From Chara braunii (Eukaryota; Streptophyta; Charophyceae; Charales; Characeae), in the NCBI GenBank assembly GCA_003427395.1, contig BFEA01000639.1, positions 474,144 through 498,014 on the forward strand: DNA of 23,871 nt, written 5' to 3'. Positions 1-10,139 of the stretch are shown here, piece after piece. Below the pieces are notes generated by a model. It ran no database searches. It was not told the DNA's origin and saw only the letters and a list, made by a program, of their open reading frames with translations. A program made the translations under genes and the position numbers. Numbering within the stretch: the stretch's first letter is position 1; the number at the start of each line of letters is the position of its first letter.

Positions 1-33
<33 letters not shown>
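1..33. repeat. (GA)n microsatellite at window edge
   Basis: Pure AG dinucleotide repeat of 33 bases that continues off the left edge. A much longer tract of the same repeat lies at 21598-21774. No function is inferred. Confidence 0.97.
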
Positions 34-43
<10 letters not shown>

Positions 44-835
44 GGACGATGCCTTCCTCTAACCCTCTATATAAATTTTGATTTCAACCTTGGCCGAACT
101 TGTTGCGGCCATTTCGGATCTCCTTGCGAATCGTCTCGGAGTTTCTGCTTATGGTGTGTGTGGAACGAACTCGCGCGCTTCCCTCACCCTTCCTCACGCA
201 ATCTTTTGGATGCTAGCTTAATTCAAATTTCGTCGTTTTCTAGTTCTCATTCTGCGCTCAGGTTGGATGCGCCAACCTTCTGATCTTGTGTGTGGGATGG
301 TGTCCTTCTTTTTCTCGTCTGTGTAGTTTCGACAAGTGGCGTCGACCCTCTTTTACTCATGACTATCCCTGGTTCGTGTTTTTCTTGGCGATCGGTTTGA
401 TTTTCCCTCCTCACTCCTGTTTCACTGGCACTCCAGTATGGTGTGATCGGGTATGACGATTGTCTGCGCGTGACCTCAGTGAGCTTGGGTTATGATGATG
501 CAGTCTTCTTCGGTTCCATGGCTTGATGCATAAACCATTGTCGGTCTTTCGTGTATGCTTTTCTGGAAATTCGCACGACCCTCGAGTTCGATTGATGCAT
601 GAGTATTGGGAAAATGCATCTGCGAAACTAAGTTGTCGGGCGGACCGATCACCCGATTGTTGACACTGTCTCTGCCGGATTACTCGTATGTATGTCAGTC
701 TCCCATTCCTTTTTGGGCAGAAAGAAAAGTCTAATGAAAACTCGGCGCTCCTGGCTGATGTATGCTTTTGCTGATAAGTGGATGGCTGATTCAAATGTGT
801 GATTACCCTCTGATCGCCTTCCTAATGTCTGTTTA
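34..835. other. Gene-poor stretch with a TATA-like motif
   Basis: No reading frame here looks like a known protein on either strand. A TATATAAA motif lies at 68-75, just downstream of the GA repeat. Two similar short segments occur at about 36-59 and 287-311, each containing tgtgtgtggga followed by a pyrimidine-rich run. The region could be 5' LTR or promoter sequence of the element that follows, since the left LTR boundary was not found. This is inference only. Confidence 0.35.
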
Positions 836-1027
836 TTGACACGAGCACTCGAGAGCGTAAGTACCACGTGCTGGGCTGGCATATCGACTGATCAGACGAT
901 CCCCCGACAAAAGAAAACCAGTCGATCCGGTCCAACCGATTGGGCTCGACCAAAAAGGGCGTCGCCTACACACGTGTCTGAAAGACCCACGCTCGAGTCC
1001 ATGTTCAAACTCGCAAATTTTCGATAG
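836..1027 (+). pseudogene. In-frame upstream extension of the LTR ORF (copy A), broken by stops
   Basis: This open segment of about 63 codons is in the same frame as the conserved ORF at 1037-1522. It is separated from it only by a TAG at 1025-1027 and a TGA at 1034-1036. It starts at a TTG, with no ATG near the start. The peptide is Ser/Thr/Arg-rich with no recognised domain. No matching sequence was found upstream of copy B, so it may be chance or a less conserved N-terminal part. A GTAAGT splice-donor-like string lies near 857. Confidence 0.25.
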
Positions 1028-1036
1028 CATGGATGA

Positions 1037-1522
1037 TGGGACTCCCTTCCACATCACGGATCAGAAAAGCCTGAGACATGGACGGTTCCGATAATACTGG
1101 AGTGGAAAAACGCCTGTCTTCTTGCACGACCCCGCTCGAACCCTCCAAGATTCCCCTTCCAGATTGGGAACGAATGTGTCTGTGAGTGGGACATTGAACG
1201 GGCCTTAAGCGTGATCCATTTTCCCTCCCAATTCCCCAACTCACACGCGAGCCACGTCATCGTCGAGCCTGATGTTGTCATCATTGAGACAAACTTCCCT
1301 CCCTACCGCCTCGTGTTGCCTTTTCATTGTCTAACGGCGACCCCGTGGCACGCGCTCGCCCCCTTCTGGCCTCGAACCCCGTGCTCCGAGTGCCAGCAGG
1401 ATAGCAAGTACCAAGTCGCGGGGTTCGTTCGACAAACCCGGACTGAGGCCGACCAGCAAGCACACAGCCTACGCCTGAGGCCCGCGCCGTTCGACTCCGA
1501 GGCTTGTCAGGAGCAATGCTAG
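1037..1522 (+). CDS. Conserved Cys-motif protein encoded inside an LTR (copy A)
   Basis: Open for 161 codons after the TGA at 1034-1036. There is no in-frame ATG before the conserved part, so this copy probably lacks a usable start; a GTG at 1211 falls after the first motif. Conserved landmarks in order: FPF at about 1151; CVCEWD from 1175; VVIIETNFPPY from about 1277; LPF; PWHALAPFWPRT; CSECQ near 1389; LRLRP then DSE close to the stop. The same module occurs on the minus strand at 22944-23402. I count about 45 identities in 109 residues, from CVC to DSE, with no gaps. Cysteine pairs C-x-C and C-x2-C could bind a metal, but this is inferred. The stop is 277 bases before a conserved GGGCGTGAGGT at an LTR end and primer-binding site, which places the ORF inside the LTR. 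The family is not recognised. Confidence 0.6.
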   Translation, partial: WDSLPHHGSEKPETWTVPIILEWKNACLLARPRSNPPRFPFQIGNECVCEWDIERALSVIHFPSQFPNSHASHVIVEPDVVIIETNFPPYRLVLPFHCLTATPWHALAPFWPRTPCSECQQDSKYQVAGFVRQTRTEADQQAHSLRLRPAPFDSEACQEQC

Positions 1523-1809
1523 CGATTGATCAGGCAGTGCGACACGCATAGGATTCTGCCGGTTCACCGAATCCGAGCCCGACCTCAGCAAAGAATCTCG
1601 CGGGGATGGTGATGACATCCCCCAAGGCGTAAAAGTCTGACGCGGCCCGTGCTGGCTATCTTGCACAACTATGCCGAAGGCTAGCCACAAGAGATTTCAG
1701 TTCTGACCCGGAACTCCACCCCCACTATCCTAAAATCCTTGTCACACCTCTTTTCGCACTTCCAGGCCCCCATTCCACTCCGATCAGGAAGTCGCGCTGG
1801 GCGTGAGGT
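1151..1809 (+). mobile_element. Ty3/gypsy 5' LTR (3' part; left boundary unknown)
   Basis: The right boundary is set by the initiator-Met primer-binding site starting at 1810. The last bases, GGGCGTGAGGT (1799-1809), take the place of the TG..CA-type LTR terminus, although the final CA is not preserved. Similarity to the minus-strand segment 22634-23327 runs through the ORF and through about 100 noncoding bases before the terminus: shared GATTTCAGTT, an AAAAT-C-TTG-CACACC block, and an identical GGGCGTGAGGTT. The coordinates give only the part supported by this comparison. The real LTR probably extends further left. Confidence 0.6.
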
Positions 1810-1821
1810 TGGTATCAGAGC
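1810..1821 (+). promoter_or_regulatory. Primer-binding site for initiator tRNA-Met
   Basis: TGGTATCAGAGC matches the complement of the 3' end of plant initiator methionine tRNA. This is the usual minus-strand primer site of plant LTR retrotransposons. It lies 160 bases before the gag ATG at 1970 and fixes the LTR/internal junction. Confidence 0.9.
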
Positions 1822-1969
1822 CGACACGTGGCAAACTCACGGATTGACAAGCGGATAGGCCCCCTAGTTAAGCGACCTGGCGAACCGATGGCGACCTAGG
1901 CAAAGGAACACGCCTAGACGCGACCCACTACTGACCCGGAGTAGGTTGGCGGGTTGGCGGGTTGCCAAC

Positions 1970-2998
1970 ATGAACGCTAATCCAGCGCAAAACGCTAATG
2001 TACAGCTAGGCGGGGTGTGTATTCCTGCGCCACGAATCCGAGCTCGTGCACCGGTGGCTCCACCTGATTTGTATCTTTCTGACCCCGCACATCACCTAGT
2101 CGGAGCCGGGCTGGCCATATTGCGTGCGCAGCAATACGACAATGATGAGGCTCGAATCAACATCCCCGCCAGGTTGGGAGGGGATGCACACCAATGGTGC
2201 AACACTTACGTTTGGGTGGATCTCCCGACCTTCGAGCAGGATTTCTTAAACCAATTCGACTATATCCATCCGGAGCATGCCCTTTTTATGATCAAAGATC
2301 GGGTTCAGAAACCACTCGAATCCGTTACTGAATATCGTAATAGGTTTTATAGGATGTTCGCAAAACACAGAGAGGGGAAGAGGCCGGGAGAGACCTATTC
2401 ATCGACGGGCTCCGTAGCTAGACAATGAGGGCAAAACTGCTCCCCGATCAATCATACCCTGCAACAGATCCTGGCCGCTGCGGAAGAGATGAAACGAAAA
2501 TTTGCCGCTAGTTTCCTAGAAGGAGAGGATTACCCCAGGGAAGGGGATTCCTCAGAACTGGCCAGAGCGAAGGCCAAGCTAGCTGCACTTCAAAACAAAT
2601 TTGAAAATATGGGCTTCGTCTCTGGCCCTGCCACCTATCTAGAACAAATCGCAACCAAGAAGTCAATACCGGATACCGGTACGAGATTGCATGTGATGGC
2701 CACCTCTGCTCCTTCCCCAGACTCTTCAGCAAGGCCGAGCGAATCGAGTGCCATACTGGAACTAACCGGAACATTAGTTAACTTGATGGAGGAAAGTAAG
2801 AAGGAACAGCGTGAGCACAATATCAGGATAGAATCGTTAATGAGGTCGATGCGCCCCATTGCCGTCAGAGCCGCACAAGGGGCGCAAGGAATCGCCCCCG
2901 CTCAGGCCATAGGCGGAGCAACGACTAATATGAGGGTTTGTTACACGTGTCACCAACCGAGCCACATTACCCGAGACTGTCTGCTCCGACCTGCATAA
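1970..2998 (+). pseudogene. gag: Ty3/gypsy Gag (retrotransposon gag domain plus zinc knuckle), frameshifted
   Basis: Gag packages the element RNA into cytoplasmic virus-like particles. The ATG at 1970 is the first in frame after the primer-binding site. The protein shows the retrotrans_gag pattern: a GGDAHQWCNTY core, then W..L..F.QDFLNQF, then a V.EYRNRFYRMF helix near 2330. The main frame has a TGA at 2426-2428. Around 2370-2475 the gag-like sequence (DLFIDGLRS, then RAKLLPDQSY) instead reads in the +1 frame, itself with one TAG, before returning to the main frame at ILAAAEEM. This implies two compensating indels. A basic, coiled-coil-like stretch (about 2490-2890) precedes a CCHC zinc knuckle, and a TAA ends the frame. 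The copy is dead but recent enough to align well. Confidence 0.85.
2939..2980 (+). other. CCHC zinc knuckle of Gag
   Basis: The residues CYTCHQPSHITRDC fit the retroviral nucleocapsid pattern C-x2-C-x4-H-x4-C exactly. This knuckle binds RNA during packaging. Six codons separate the last Cys from the TAA stop. Confidence 0.92.
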
Positions 2999-3028
2999 GC
3001 TCGAGTTGGAACCACCCCTGTAGCTGCT

Positions 3029-3411
3029 GTGTCCGTGGCCAATGGGCTAGGGAGGGTGGGCACGATGATTGAAGAAATGGAAGGAGGAGGGAGTGTCGTA
3101 GCCACTACTGAAGAAGTTGTGAAACTTATCCCACTCGACCAATATGTTGCATTAGGTTACTCGGGATTGGGAATGATCAGAACCGTCCGGCCCGCCAATG
3201 AACAGCAAGAGATGGACCTTCTCCGGGAGAAATGGAGTTGGGTGGTCTCACCTTCGTTACTGGAGAGATTGATGTGTTGGACATTGTCCGAGCTCTAGAT
3301 CATCGAATTCCTTTGCCTATTGGACACCTGTTGTCCATATCGGAGCAAGCCAATGAGCACATGCTACAGCATTGCAAGGCAAACAAAAAATGATTTGCTC
3401 TCGCAAAGTCG
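3029..3411 (+). pseudogene. Gag-protease linker of the Ty3/gypsy element, frameshifted
   Basis: The frame at 3029-3298 encodes an acidic segment (EEVVKLIPLDQYVALG). Around 3240 the sense frame shifts by one, after which TFVTGEIDVLDIVRALDH and then LPIGHLLSISEQANEHML read through to a TGA near 3391. Segments of this type lie between Gag and the aspartic protease in plant gypsy elements, although they carry no assigned catalytic role. The position directly between the zinc knuckle and the protease supports the call. It is non-functional as it stands. Confidence 0.6.
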
Positions 3412-3739
3412 GTGACTCAAAAAGGAAAAGCCCCGACCTTCGAAGACGGAATAAACGTTCTTAGTACCTCAGACCCAATATGGTTAGGAATACTTCAAAA
3501 AGATTATCATTTCTTGCAAATTAAAGCCATTCTGTGGAAATCAGCGGAATGCCATATCGAGGTATGGGGAATCCCCTACAACGCTGTTATCGATTCGGGA
3601 GCCGCAGTACTGGCTATCTCATTGAGTGTCGTAGAACGGGTAGGAAGAAGGAAGGATCTGATCACCTTGGCAGAAGGAGATCATCTCGTCTCAGCGGACG
3701 AAGAGAAAATCAAAGCGGTAGGAAAAATGATGAACGTCG
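3412..3739 (+). pseudogene. pro: Retropepsin-like aspartic protease, N-terminal half
   Basis: Retroviral-type protease that matures the Gag-Pol polyprotein. The catalytic signature is visible as AVIDSGAAVLAIS, with the Asp-Ser-Gly codons at 3592-3600, followed by a flap-like region (GDHLVSADEEKIKAVGKMMNV). The family then expects a dimer-core segment ending ..VLDVN.YDVLLG. This is absent here and appears instead at 11141 onward, so the gene is interrupted at about 3738-3740 by a 7.4-kb insertion. The frame runs on to 3858, but those codons belong to the insert. Confidence 0.85.
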
Positions 3740-4114
3740 TGTTGTCGGAGGGCACAGTGTCCCGACCCTCCGCCGCGAACCAGTCCATCCGCTCACTTAC
3801 CGCTGTAAGCCTGGTACCAGATCGCAGGTTCGTTGGAACTGACAGACCCAGATACTGAGCTTTCTACTGGAACTGCGCAGGTTCGGTATCCAGCCTTACA
3901 GTGTGCTGCCCCGTAGCTGAAGTGACTGTCGGGGTTGCTTAGCGTGATAGAAAAGGGGTAGCAGGGTTAGCCGCACTTTGGGCCCCGATGGTCTTTATCC
4001 GGACTTAGTGCAGAAAGTGGGATAGCGATAGTATGTTTTCTCAACTGCACGTTGGACCCCTATAGTCGTGTTCTTGGGTAGGTGCAGAAGCGACGATTAC
4101 TAGAGGAAAGCTCC

Positions 4115-4149
4115 TAAAAANAAAANAAAAANAAGGGAAAAGGGAAGGC

Positions 4150-4176
<27 letters not shown>
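4115..4176. repeat. A-rich homopolymer runs with ambiguous bases
   Basis: Runs of A interrupted by three N's, then GGGAAAAGGG, then about 26 consecutive A. The N's indicate poor base calling in the homopolymers. A further N lies at about 4258 in a T run. The long A run could be the tail of a retroposed sequence, but no target duplication was seen. Confidence 0.8.
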
Positions 4177-4180
<4 letters not shown>

Positions 4181-4382
4181 TTTATCGAATTATGGCTTTT
4201 GTTAACCGGAAAGATCTAGCGGCGATACGTATCTTTCCTTTTTGTATTCTAGTATTTNTTTCTCTGCTTTTGATTTTTTTTTTATTCCCCCTTTTCTTAC
4301 TTCGCTGGAAGGAGGGCGGACGTTTCATTTTTTGAACTTTGATTGAAGTCTGGTGGTCTAGACTAATCCGACCCTTCAAGTA

Positions 4383-4494
4383 TCGCACTGTGTCCGGCCT
4401 GTCTGGCTGAGCGCCGCCAGTGCGACCCCAAAAAGAGGGGTAATCCGCGACCGCTTCGGTGGGAAGCCTATCACCCCCTCCCGTGGGAGCGGGT
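4383..4494. other. Cluster of GC-rich stem-loops
   Basis: Inverted repeats seen directly: TCGCACTG (4383-4390) with CAGTGCGA (4418-4425), and a 22-base hairpin at 4473-4494 with arms ACCCCCTCCC and GGGAGCGGGT and one mismatch. They lie in an otherwise unannotated part of the insertion. No known structured RNA was recognised. Confidence 0.45.
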
Positions 4495-5074
4495 ACCCAT
4501 TAGTAGTAGCCTGTAAGTACCCTATGAAGGAAGTGAAGTGTCGGGCAGTAGTATGTTATGGGACTGCCGCCCCAGCAAACATGTCACTCTGAAACGAATG
4601 GGCTGCGATGGACGACAAAGAGTTTTGCTCATAATATGACTGTTAAGGTGTGACCTTTTACATTCTTTCTTCCTTTAAAATTTTATTTATCTTTGACTCA
4701 TTTTTCTAAAATCTAATTATTAATGTTTGGAATTTAAATGTTGCCCGAATTAAATCCCTCATTCAGAACATGGGGGTCACGGTAGGTAGATACCGGTCCT
4801 ATAAAAGAAAAGGGAGTTGTGTTATTGGCTACTCCGGTACAAGGAGTCCCGTTGCGCTGAGTGCGGGTGAGTCGAAGAGGGAGGACCGCGCGTCGGAGTG
4901 AGCGTGTGATTTCGTCTGCGTGCACGTGCGCCGTGTATTCGGTTCTGACTATTCTGGAGTCGGTAGCCTAACACTATGCACGGTCTTTTCAATAGAGGAG
5001 CGGCAATGGCGCATAGCAATGACCTTTTCGACTATAGGCCAGGGCATTTGAGGTTCTACTGGAGCTAGGAGTCT

Positions 5075-5482
5075 GTGCGTGAAGAGGGGGCTACAGTGGA
5101 TGCCTGCTTGAGCTACAGTAAAAGTGATGGGAAGGCTAAGCTAAGGATTAATGTTTACGGAGGGAAAGAACAAGAGATGAGGGAGGATGAAAAAGTGCAA
5201 GGGGTAGTCACTGAAGCTCGCGACAGAGCCGAGCGGAGATGCCGGAGGGATGGAGTGACATTGGCCCTAAGGGTTACAGTCACTTACCACGAGGAGGAGA
5301 CCTCCACGAGCACGACAAAGCGGGAGCAGCAGGAGCTGGATCGGAACTTTGAGGCCGAGTCCGAGGCCAGCGATGCGCTGACGCAGTCCTGGCACGGGCT
5401 GGAACAGTGGAGGAGGGAGCATCCGCCAACGGAGTCGGTAGAGGGCGACCCAGAGGCCAGTTCGAGCCAACAGCAAGACTGA
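5075..5482 (+). CDS. Unrecognised hydrophilic protein fragment
   Basis: An open frame of 135 codons inside the 7.4-kb insertion. The N-terminal half has mixed, protein-like composition with alternating hydrophobics (KAKLRINVYGG, then VTLALRVTVTYHEEE), suggesting beta strands. The C-terminal half is acidic and Gln/Ser-rich (EAESEASDAL, SVEGDPEASSSQQQD) and looks disordered. The start given is a GTG. No in-frame ATG precedes the conserved-looking part, so it may be an internal exon or a truncated frame. The overlapping minus-strand frames at 5267-5821 are Ser/Leu/Pro-rich antisense shadows. No family is recognised. It could be an accessory or Gag-like product of the insert. Confidence 0.4.
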   Translation: MREEGATVDACLSYSKSDGKAKLRINVYGGKEQEMREDEKVQGVVTEARDRAERRCRRDGVTLALRVTVTYHEEETSTSTTKREQQELDRNFEAESEASDALTQSWHGLEQWRREHPPTESVEGDPEASSSQQQD

Positions 5483-8400
5483 GGCCACGAGGCGGTTACA
5501 GAGAGAGAAGGGGGGGGGATGCGAGAAGAAGAGGCCAAGGCCAGTGAGTATGACGGGTTGAGTACTCGTTGATGTCAGCTTCAGCCAGCAGGAAGGGCGA
5601 TACCGTCGAGGGGTTAGAGTAGTTGTCCACCGCCGACGTAGGGGAGTACTATGTGAGAGTGCAGGGGGCAGCGTGCAAGAACGTAGGGTGACACACGTCG
5701 AATACGCGTGCTTGCCATTACGGGAAGTGGGTTGACGCCCAGTAGAAAATGTAACGTTTGTCACACCCCACCAGTACCACGTAATGAGGAAAGAGGGCTC
5801 GCACGAGCTGGTCATGACCACAATTACTCCTGAGATGAGCGGATGAGCAGAGGTTTTGTGTGCGGATTGTATAGTCTATATGCGTGATCGATATAATAGC
5901 ATACCGAACTCTATGAAAAGCGCGAATGGGACAAGTAAGGGGGTGACTCAGCAGGGATCATCTCTCTCTGGCTTGAGTCTCAATGTGACATACGGTTGAT
6001 ACTGGCTACCTTCGCTCTTTCCGCATTTTGTATGTGCAATCAATTCAACTTCTACTACGGTATTGCACGGCCCGATCTCGAGACCGCGAGTTTTGGGTTG
6101 ACGTCAAGATCTATCTAGCCGAAGGGTTGACGAAAGCACGAGTTGTATACTGGGCAGAGCCATGAGCGAGAGATTGAGACGCCAACGGTGAATGAGAGGG
6201 GGTGCAATCGGAGAGAGAGAGTTGTGGCGAATGCGCGGAGGAGCGAGTGACGAGTGCATATCGTGGAAGAGGTCTTGGAGTGAAGAGGAGAGTCAGTCTC
6301 GTGAAGAGGGCAAGCGGGATCTATCTATTTTTCCCTATTAGCGGTCGTTGATCTAAAAGAGACAAAAAACAAAGTGAGTTTCTTGCTCCTACGCATGATC
6401 CGTACCACTTCTCGTCACGGTGCAGGGATTGGGAGACGCATGTTCTCACTACAAGGGTGAAGCCACCCGTTGCCTGAAGTAACTCGTCTACATCCGTGAA
6501 CTTTGGTGATAGAACATGCTCATTATGCTCAGCCGTGATGCAGACGCTACACGTGGATGGGAAGTTGATGTCGTTGGATGGTGCGCTTTAGTTGAACACA
6601 TAGAGTCCAGACTTGATCGTTGTTGGATTGAGCTTGAAATGTTTGAGGCTATTGATTGAAACAAAGCTAATAAGAATGAGTAATTAGATTTCATCCTCCT
6701 TGCTCGACAGTGAGCTACTGAGACCAAAGATTCTTACAGTTAGTGGTCGGGTGAGCGCTCCAATAAAAGTGTCTCAGATTCCAGCTTCGACTTATGAATT
6801 AGCAGGAAGTCAGTAAGAATGACTCTCACTCATGGGATCATGACCAGTTATCATTCTCAGAGGAACCGTTTGACTTCCCAGTGAAAGAGGTGAAAAAGGA
6901 GTGAAGAGGGGGGGCGACCCTCCCTAAGACCGATCTCCTTCGACTCATTAATCATGACTGAAGAAAAGCCAGAGAGCAATCCAGCAAAAGATCTTCGAGT
7001 CAGACAGGTGATTAACAACTAGGAGAGAAGAGAGGAGAGAGAGCAAATCAAGATTGATATTTCTTTATCTGGCCAGCTCGATGTGAATGGCTCAACATTA
7101 TTGGCAAGGCCTCAAGACCTGAATTTAAGTTATTGTGGTAACTGAAGCGGTAATTATAAAACAGTCCCTCATCGTTTTGGTCCTTCAGTCATTTGCTCTG
7201 TTTCTGCCTATTTAGTTTTTCATTATGTGATCTCTTGAGCCAACTCATGAATGATTCTTTGTTTTCTCCTTTTCTGATGTGAAGGTCAAACTTAGTCAAG
7301 CTCTGTGTTACTGGGACTACGATAAGAGGTGTTTTAATTCGCTCCTGATGTAGGGGCTCTCTCTATATAGCGACGAGATTTGTCGACGACAGTAACCCGC
7401 AGAGGACCCGGGTGAGAGGCATGATAGGCAACGTGCGTTTATGAAAACACCCAGTGCCATCACTCCTTACCGTGTGAGGCGTTGCGTTTGCTTTCAATGG
7501 TTGCACCTGCGTAGTGTGACTGCAACGGAAACCTCTACTGTAATCTTTATGCAGTATGTGAAGAAAGTCTATGAGTGGTTGTCTTCAATATAATTTATGG
7601 GTAGGGCTTGAGATGTCTATTTGTTGTGTACTATGCTAACAAGGTTGTACACGGTTAACCCTTGCCTCCGAGTCATCATTTGACCTGAGACAATTTTGTG
7701 CTGTAAACTTGCCAAGCGGCAGAAGTGGCAAGGCAGTGTGCGTCAGCGTTGGTACTTTGCAGTAAGCGGCGCGATACTTGGCCAGAGCTTATGTCATGTT
7801 ACGACCTATATTCTCGCGGATTAGATTTCATAAAAAGTAACCGAAGCACAACAATCAGTTAAGACCTTCGGACGTGCAAAACCCACTTGCCTCTAAGTAA
7901 TGTCCTCCCTACAAACAACCTGCGTTGGAGGAATGGAGGTACTAAGAGTGGCATCCGAATTAGTTCCACAGCGTTAGCAAATCTCGGATCTAACACCGCA
8001 ACAAAGACTTAGTTTCATTTCGTCTACCCGGAACTCTGGTCGGCAAGACCTCTGCTATATGTGATTAGGAGTCGTACAGTGCATCACCCTGTGTCCTGTC
8101 GTGGGCTGATCAATGTGTCACAGGGTTTACATGGCTACCTTCGGTTGAAAGACTTCGACCACCACTGATAGTTGTATTTTGCTCCATGCACTTATCGTGC
8201 TGGGGGATTGACCGTGTTTGACTTATACTGGGAAAAAGCCAGGGTTAAATGTCTCCGTTAGAATCATGCTCCACTACACCACGGCCTAACGAGGGATATG
8301 GTTGGTAGTATCCTGATATGTTCCCGTTCGGACGAGAGAGACAATTCAAAGGTGTTTGCAAATAAATAAAATTTATTAGTCGATTCATCTCTGCTCAGGA

Positions 8401-9511
8401 GGCTGACAAAATTTATAAATACTCACCCAGGGCAGGCTAATTGAAAGCATATCTTGTTAGAGGGAGAAAGAAGAAACGATACTTTGATGATACTTCACTC
8501 TCTATAGAGACAGGGTGGTAAGGTGAGAAAATCTAGCAGTTAAGGACCTCTTATCCTACCTAAGACCAATAAAAGAAAAGGCTCATGGATCGGTGAAGGA
8601 TCATAAGTTTATCGAATAAGTGATTCGTTATCACGGGTCTAGTGGAAGGCTGCACAACACTATCTCTTCCATTAAGGCAGTCAACCGAGCAAAATGTGTT
8701 GTTGGTAACCAGCAATGAACTTACCCTGGTCATTGATACACTTTGACCCCTTCGCTTGTGGGGGTTAACAAAGCAAAGACCAGAGCATAATCGAGGAAAC
8801 AAAATACATCGGAACTTCAGGGAATCAGATGAGAAGGAGAAATACACGGTGTTATCCGGAGACAAACTGTTAGTTAGAAACATCGTATCATCGTTATCAG
8901 AGCAGAGAGATAATCGGCACGGTCACATTGTTTGAGAAACGTCAAGGAAGCCATAAACATCATCAAGAGTTCAACCAGAGGCAGATTATGACCAAATGCA
9001 CAGTTTATCATTAGGATATGATCAGTAAAGTAATCAGCAAGCATTTTCAATCATCTTTAGATCATGCCCAGTCTTCTGATGGTTAGTAATCAACGAATCA
9101 GCAAATTGTTCTCTGACAATTATAATCATTTGAGACTTGAGGCTTGTACCAGTGTTATCCAACTAGCATCCCCCCCTTGATTACTACAAAATGATCGACT
9201 AAGAAGAGACAAAGCTTCGCCAAAGCGTGACTTATCTGAGTGACTTGCAAGATATTGTAAAGAAGACTCAACAAAGAAAGGAGGGGGGCGTCGACTGTTA
9301 GTCCATTGGGAATCCAAGAACAGTGAGCAGATCACTAATTCCTCCCATTCTGCTCATTTAACCGTGGGCTGTTATAGGAAGGCAGTGGTTACAGATTATC
9401 CACTACGGATGTCTTCTTTGTGACCTATATGATAATCCCTCTCTTTGGGGCTTTCATTTGCAGGCTGCGGGGTGATTATTGGTGTCGGCCTTGTGACCCA
9501 AGGTTAATGTA
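5483..9511. other. About 4 kb without recognisable genes, within the insertion
   Basis: Only short open frames occur, and their translations do not resemble known proteins. Local features are purine-rich GA patches near 6200 and 7020 and a CTCTATATAG motif near 7365. I saw no tRNA, rRNA or tandem array. It may be diverged transposon sequence or long noncoding parts of the inserted element. Confidence 0.5.
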
Positions 9512-9778
9512 ATGGGTCTTTGCAGAGAGGGAAGTGAGAACACACTGAGAGTGACCTGTACGGTACATCGAAATAAAACAGAGGGTTGGAAACAGAACGT
9601 CGTCCAAAATATTTACCCTCACCTCAAGCTCGTGATGGAACAAACCATAAAGTTAGTGAGGGACCAAAAATTTGTTGAGTACACCCTCTACTTCCATGAA
9701 TCGGATGGGAAAGTACACAACACCGTTTCATCCGTTGGGCCTATCGATCATGCAAATGATATGGCCATCCACTTCTGA
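9512..9778 (+). CDS. Unrecognised small reading frame, possible exon
   Basis: ATG-initiated frame of 88 codons. The peptide has normal coding character (NVVQNIYPHLKLVMEQTIKL, then FVEYTLYFHESDGKVHN) with an amphipathic helix followed by a beta-like stretch. A TTTGCAG acceptor-like string lies at about 9518-9524, just before AGAGGGAAG, so the frame may be an exon whose true start is upstream. A second coding-like segment with similar composition starts about 360 bases downstream, and the two could belong to one gene. No family is recognised. Confidence 0.35.
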   Translation: MGLCREGSENTLRVTCTVHRNKTEGWKQNVVQNIYPHLKLVMEQTIKLVRDQKFVEYTLYFHESDGKVHNTVSSVGPIDHANDMAIHF

Positions 9779-10139
9779 GAGACCTGCAAACACTTGACAT
9801 GACAAACAAGAAAGAACAAGTAGAGTATCTTTGAGGATGACCTCGTTTCGTCATTTAGGATCAGGCTGGAAATAAATCATAATCGGGCATACCGTGTGTT
9901 TTCATAATCCGGGCAATGGGACAATCAACGAGACTACATAATTGATATAGTCAAGTAAACCAAAGAGATCATCTGAGAACAACAACGGTTGTCATCCACA
10001 TGAGTACAGTCCAATCATTCCCGGTCAGTGGGTCTGTCTTGACCAATCTCAATCAATTTCTTTAAGGGATGCCTTCCTGTACCAGTATGTAAGTGTTGTC
10101 TGTTTCAGACAGAGAGATCTGTGAATCTTCGTTGTCCTC

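Noticed and set aside
411-1284. Several overlapping minus-strand frames at the left of the window
   Set aside because: They are short, mutually overlapping, lack recognisable motifs, and partly oppose the conserved plus-strand ORF.
1411-1460. GGGGTTCGTTC as a tRNA B box
   Set aside because: No A box or cloverleaf around it, and the bases lie within the conserved protein frame.
3838-4100. Left end of the 7.4-kb insertion as an LTR
   Set aside because: No direct repeat of it was found by eye near 10700-11140 and no primer-binding site follows, so an LTR is not claimed.
5267-5821. 184-codon minus-strand frame
   Set aside because: It overlaps the more protein-like plus-strand frame at 5075-5482 and is Ser/Leu/Pro/Cys-rich without motifs, as expected for an antisense shadow.
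8560-8883. 107-codon minus-strand frame
   Set aside because: Composition is not convincingly protein-like, with no motif, neighbour or start context to support it.
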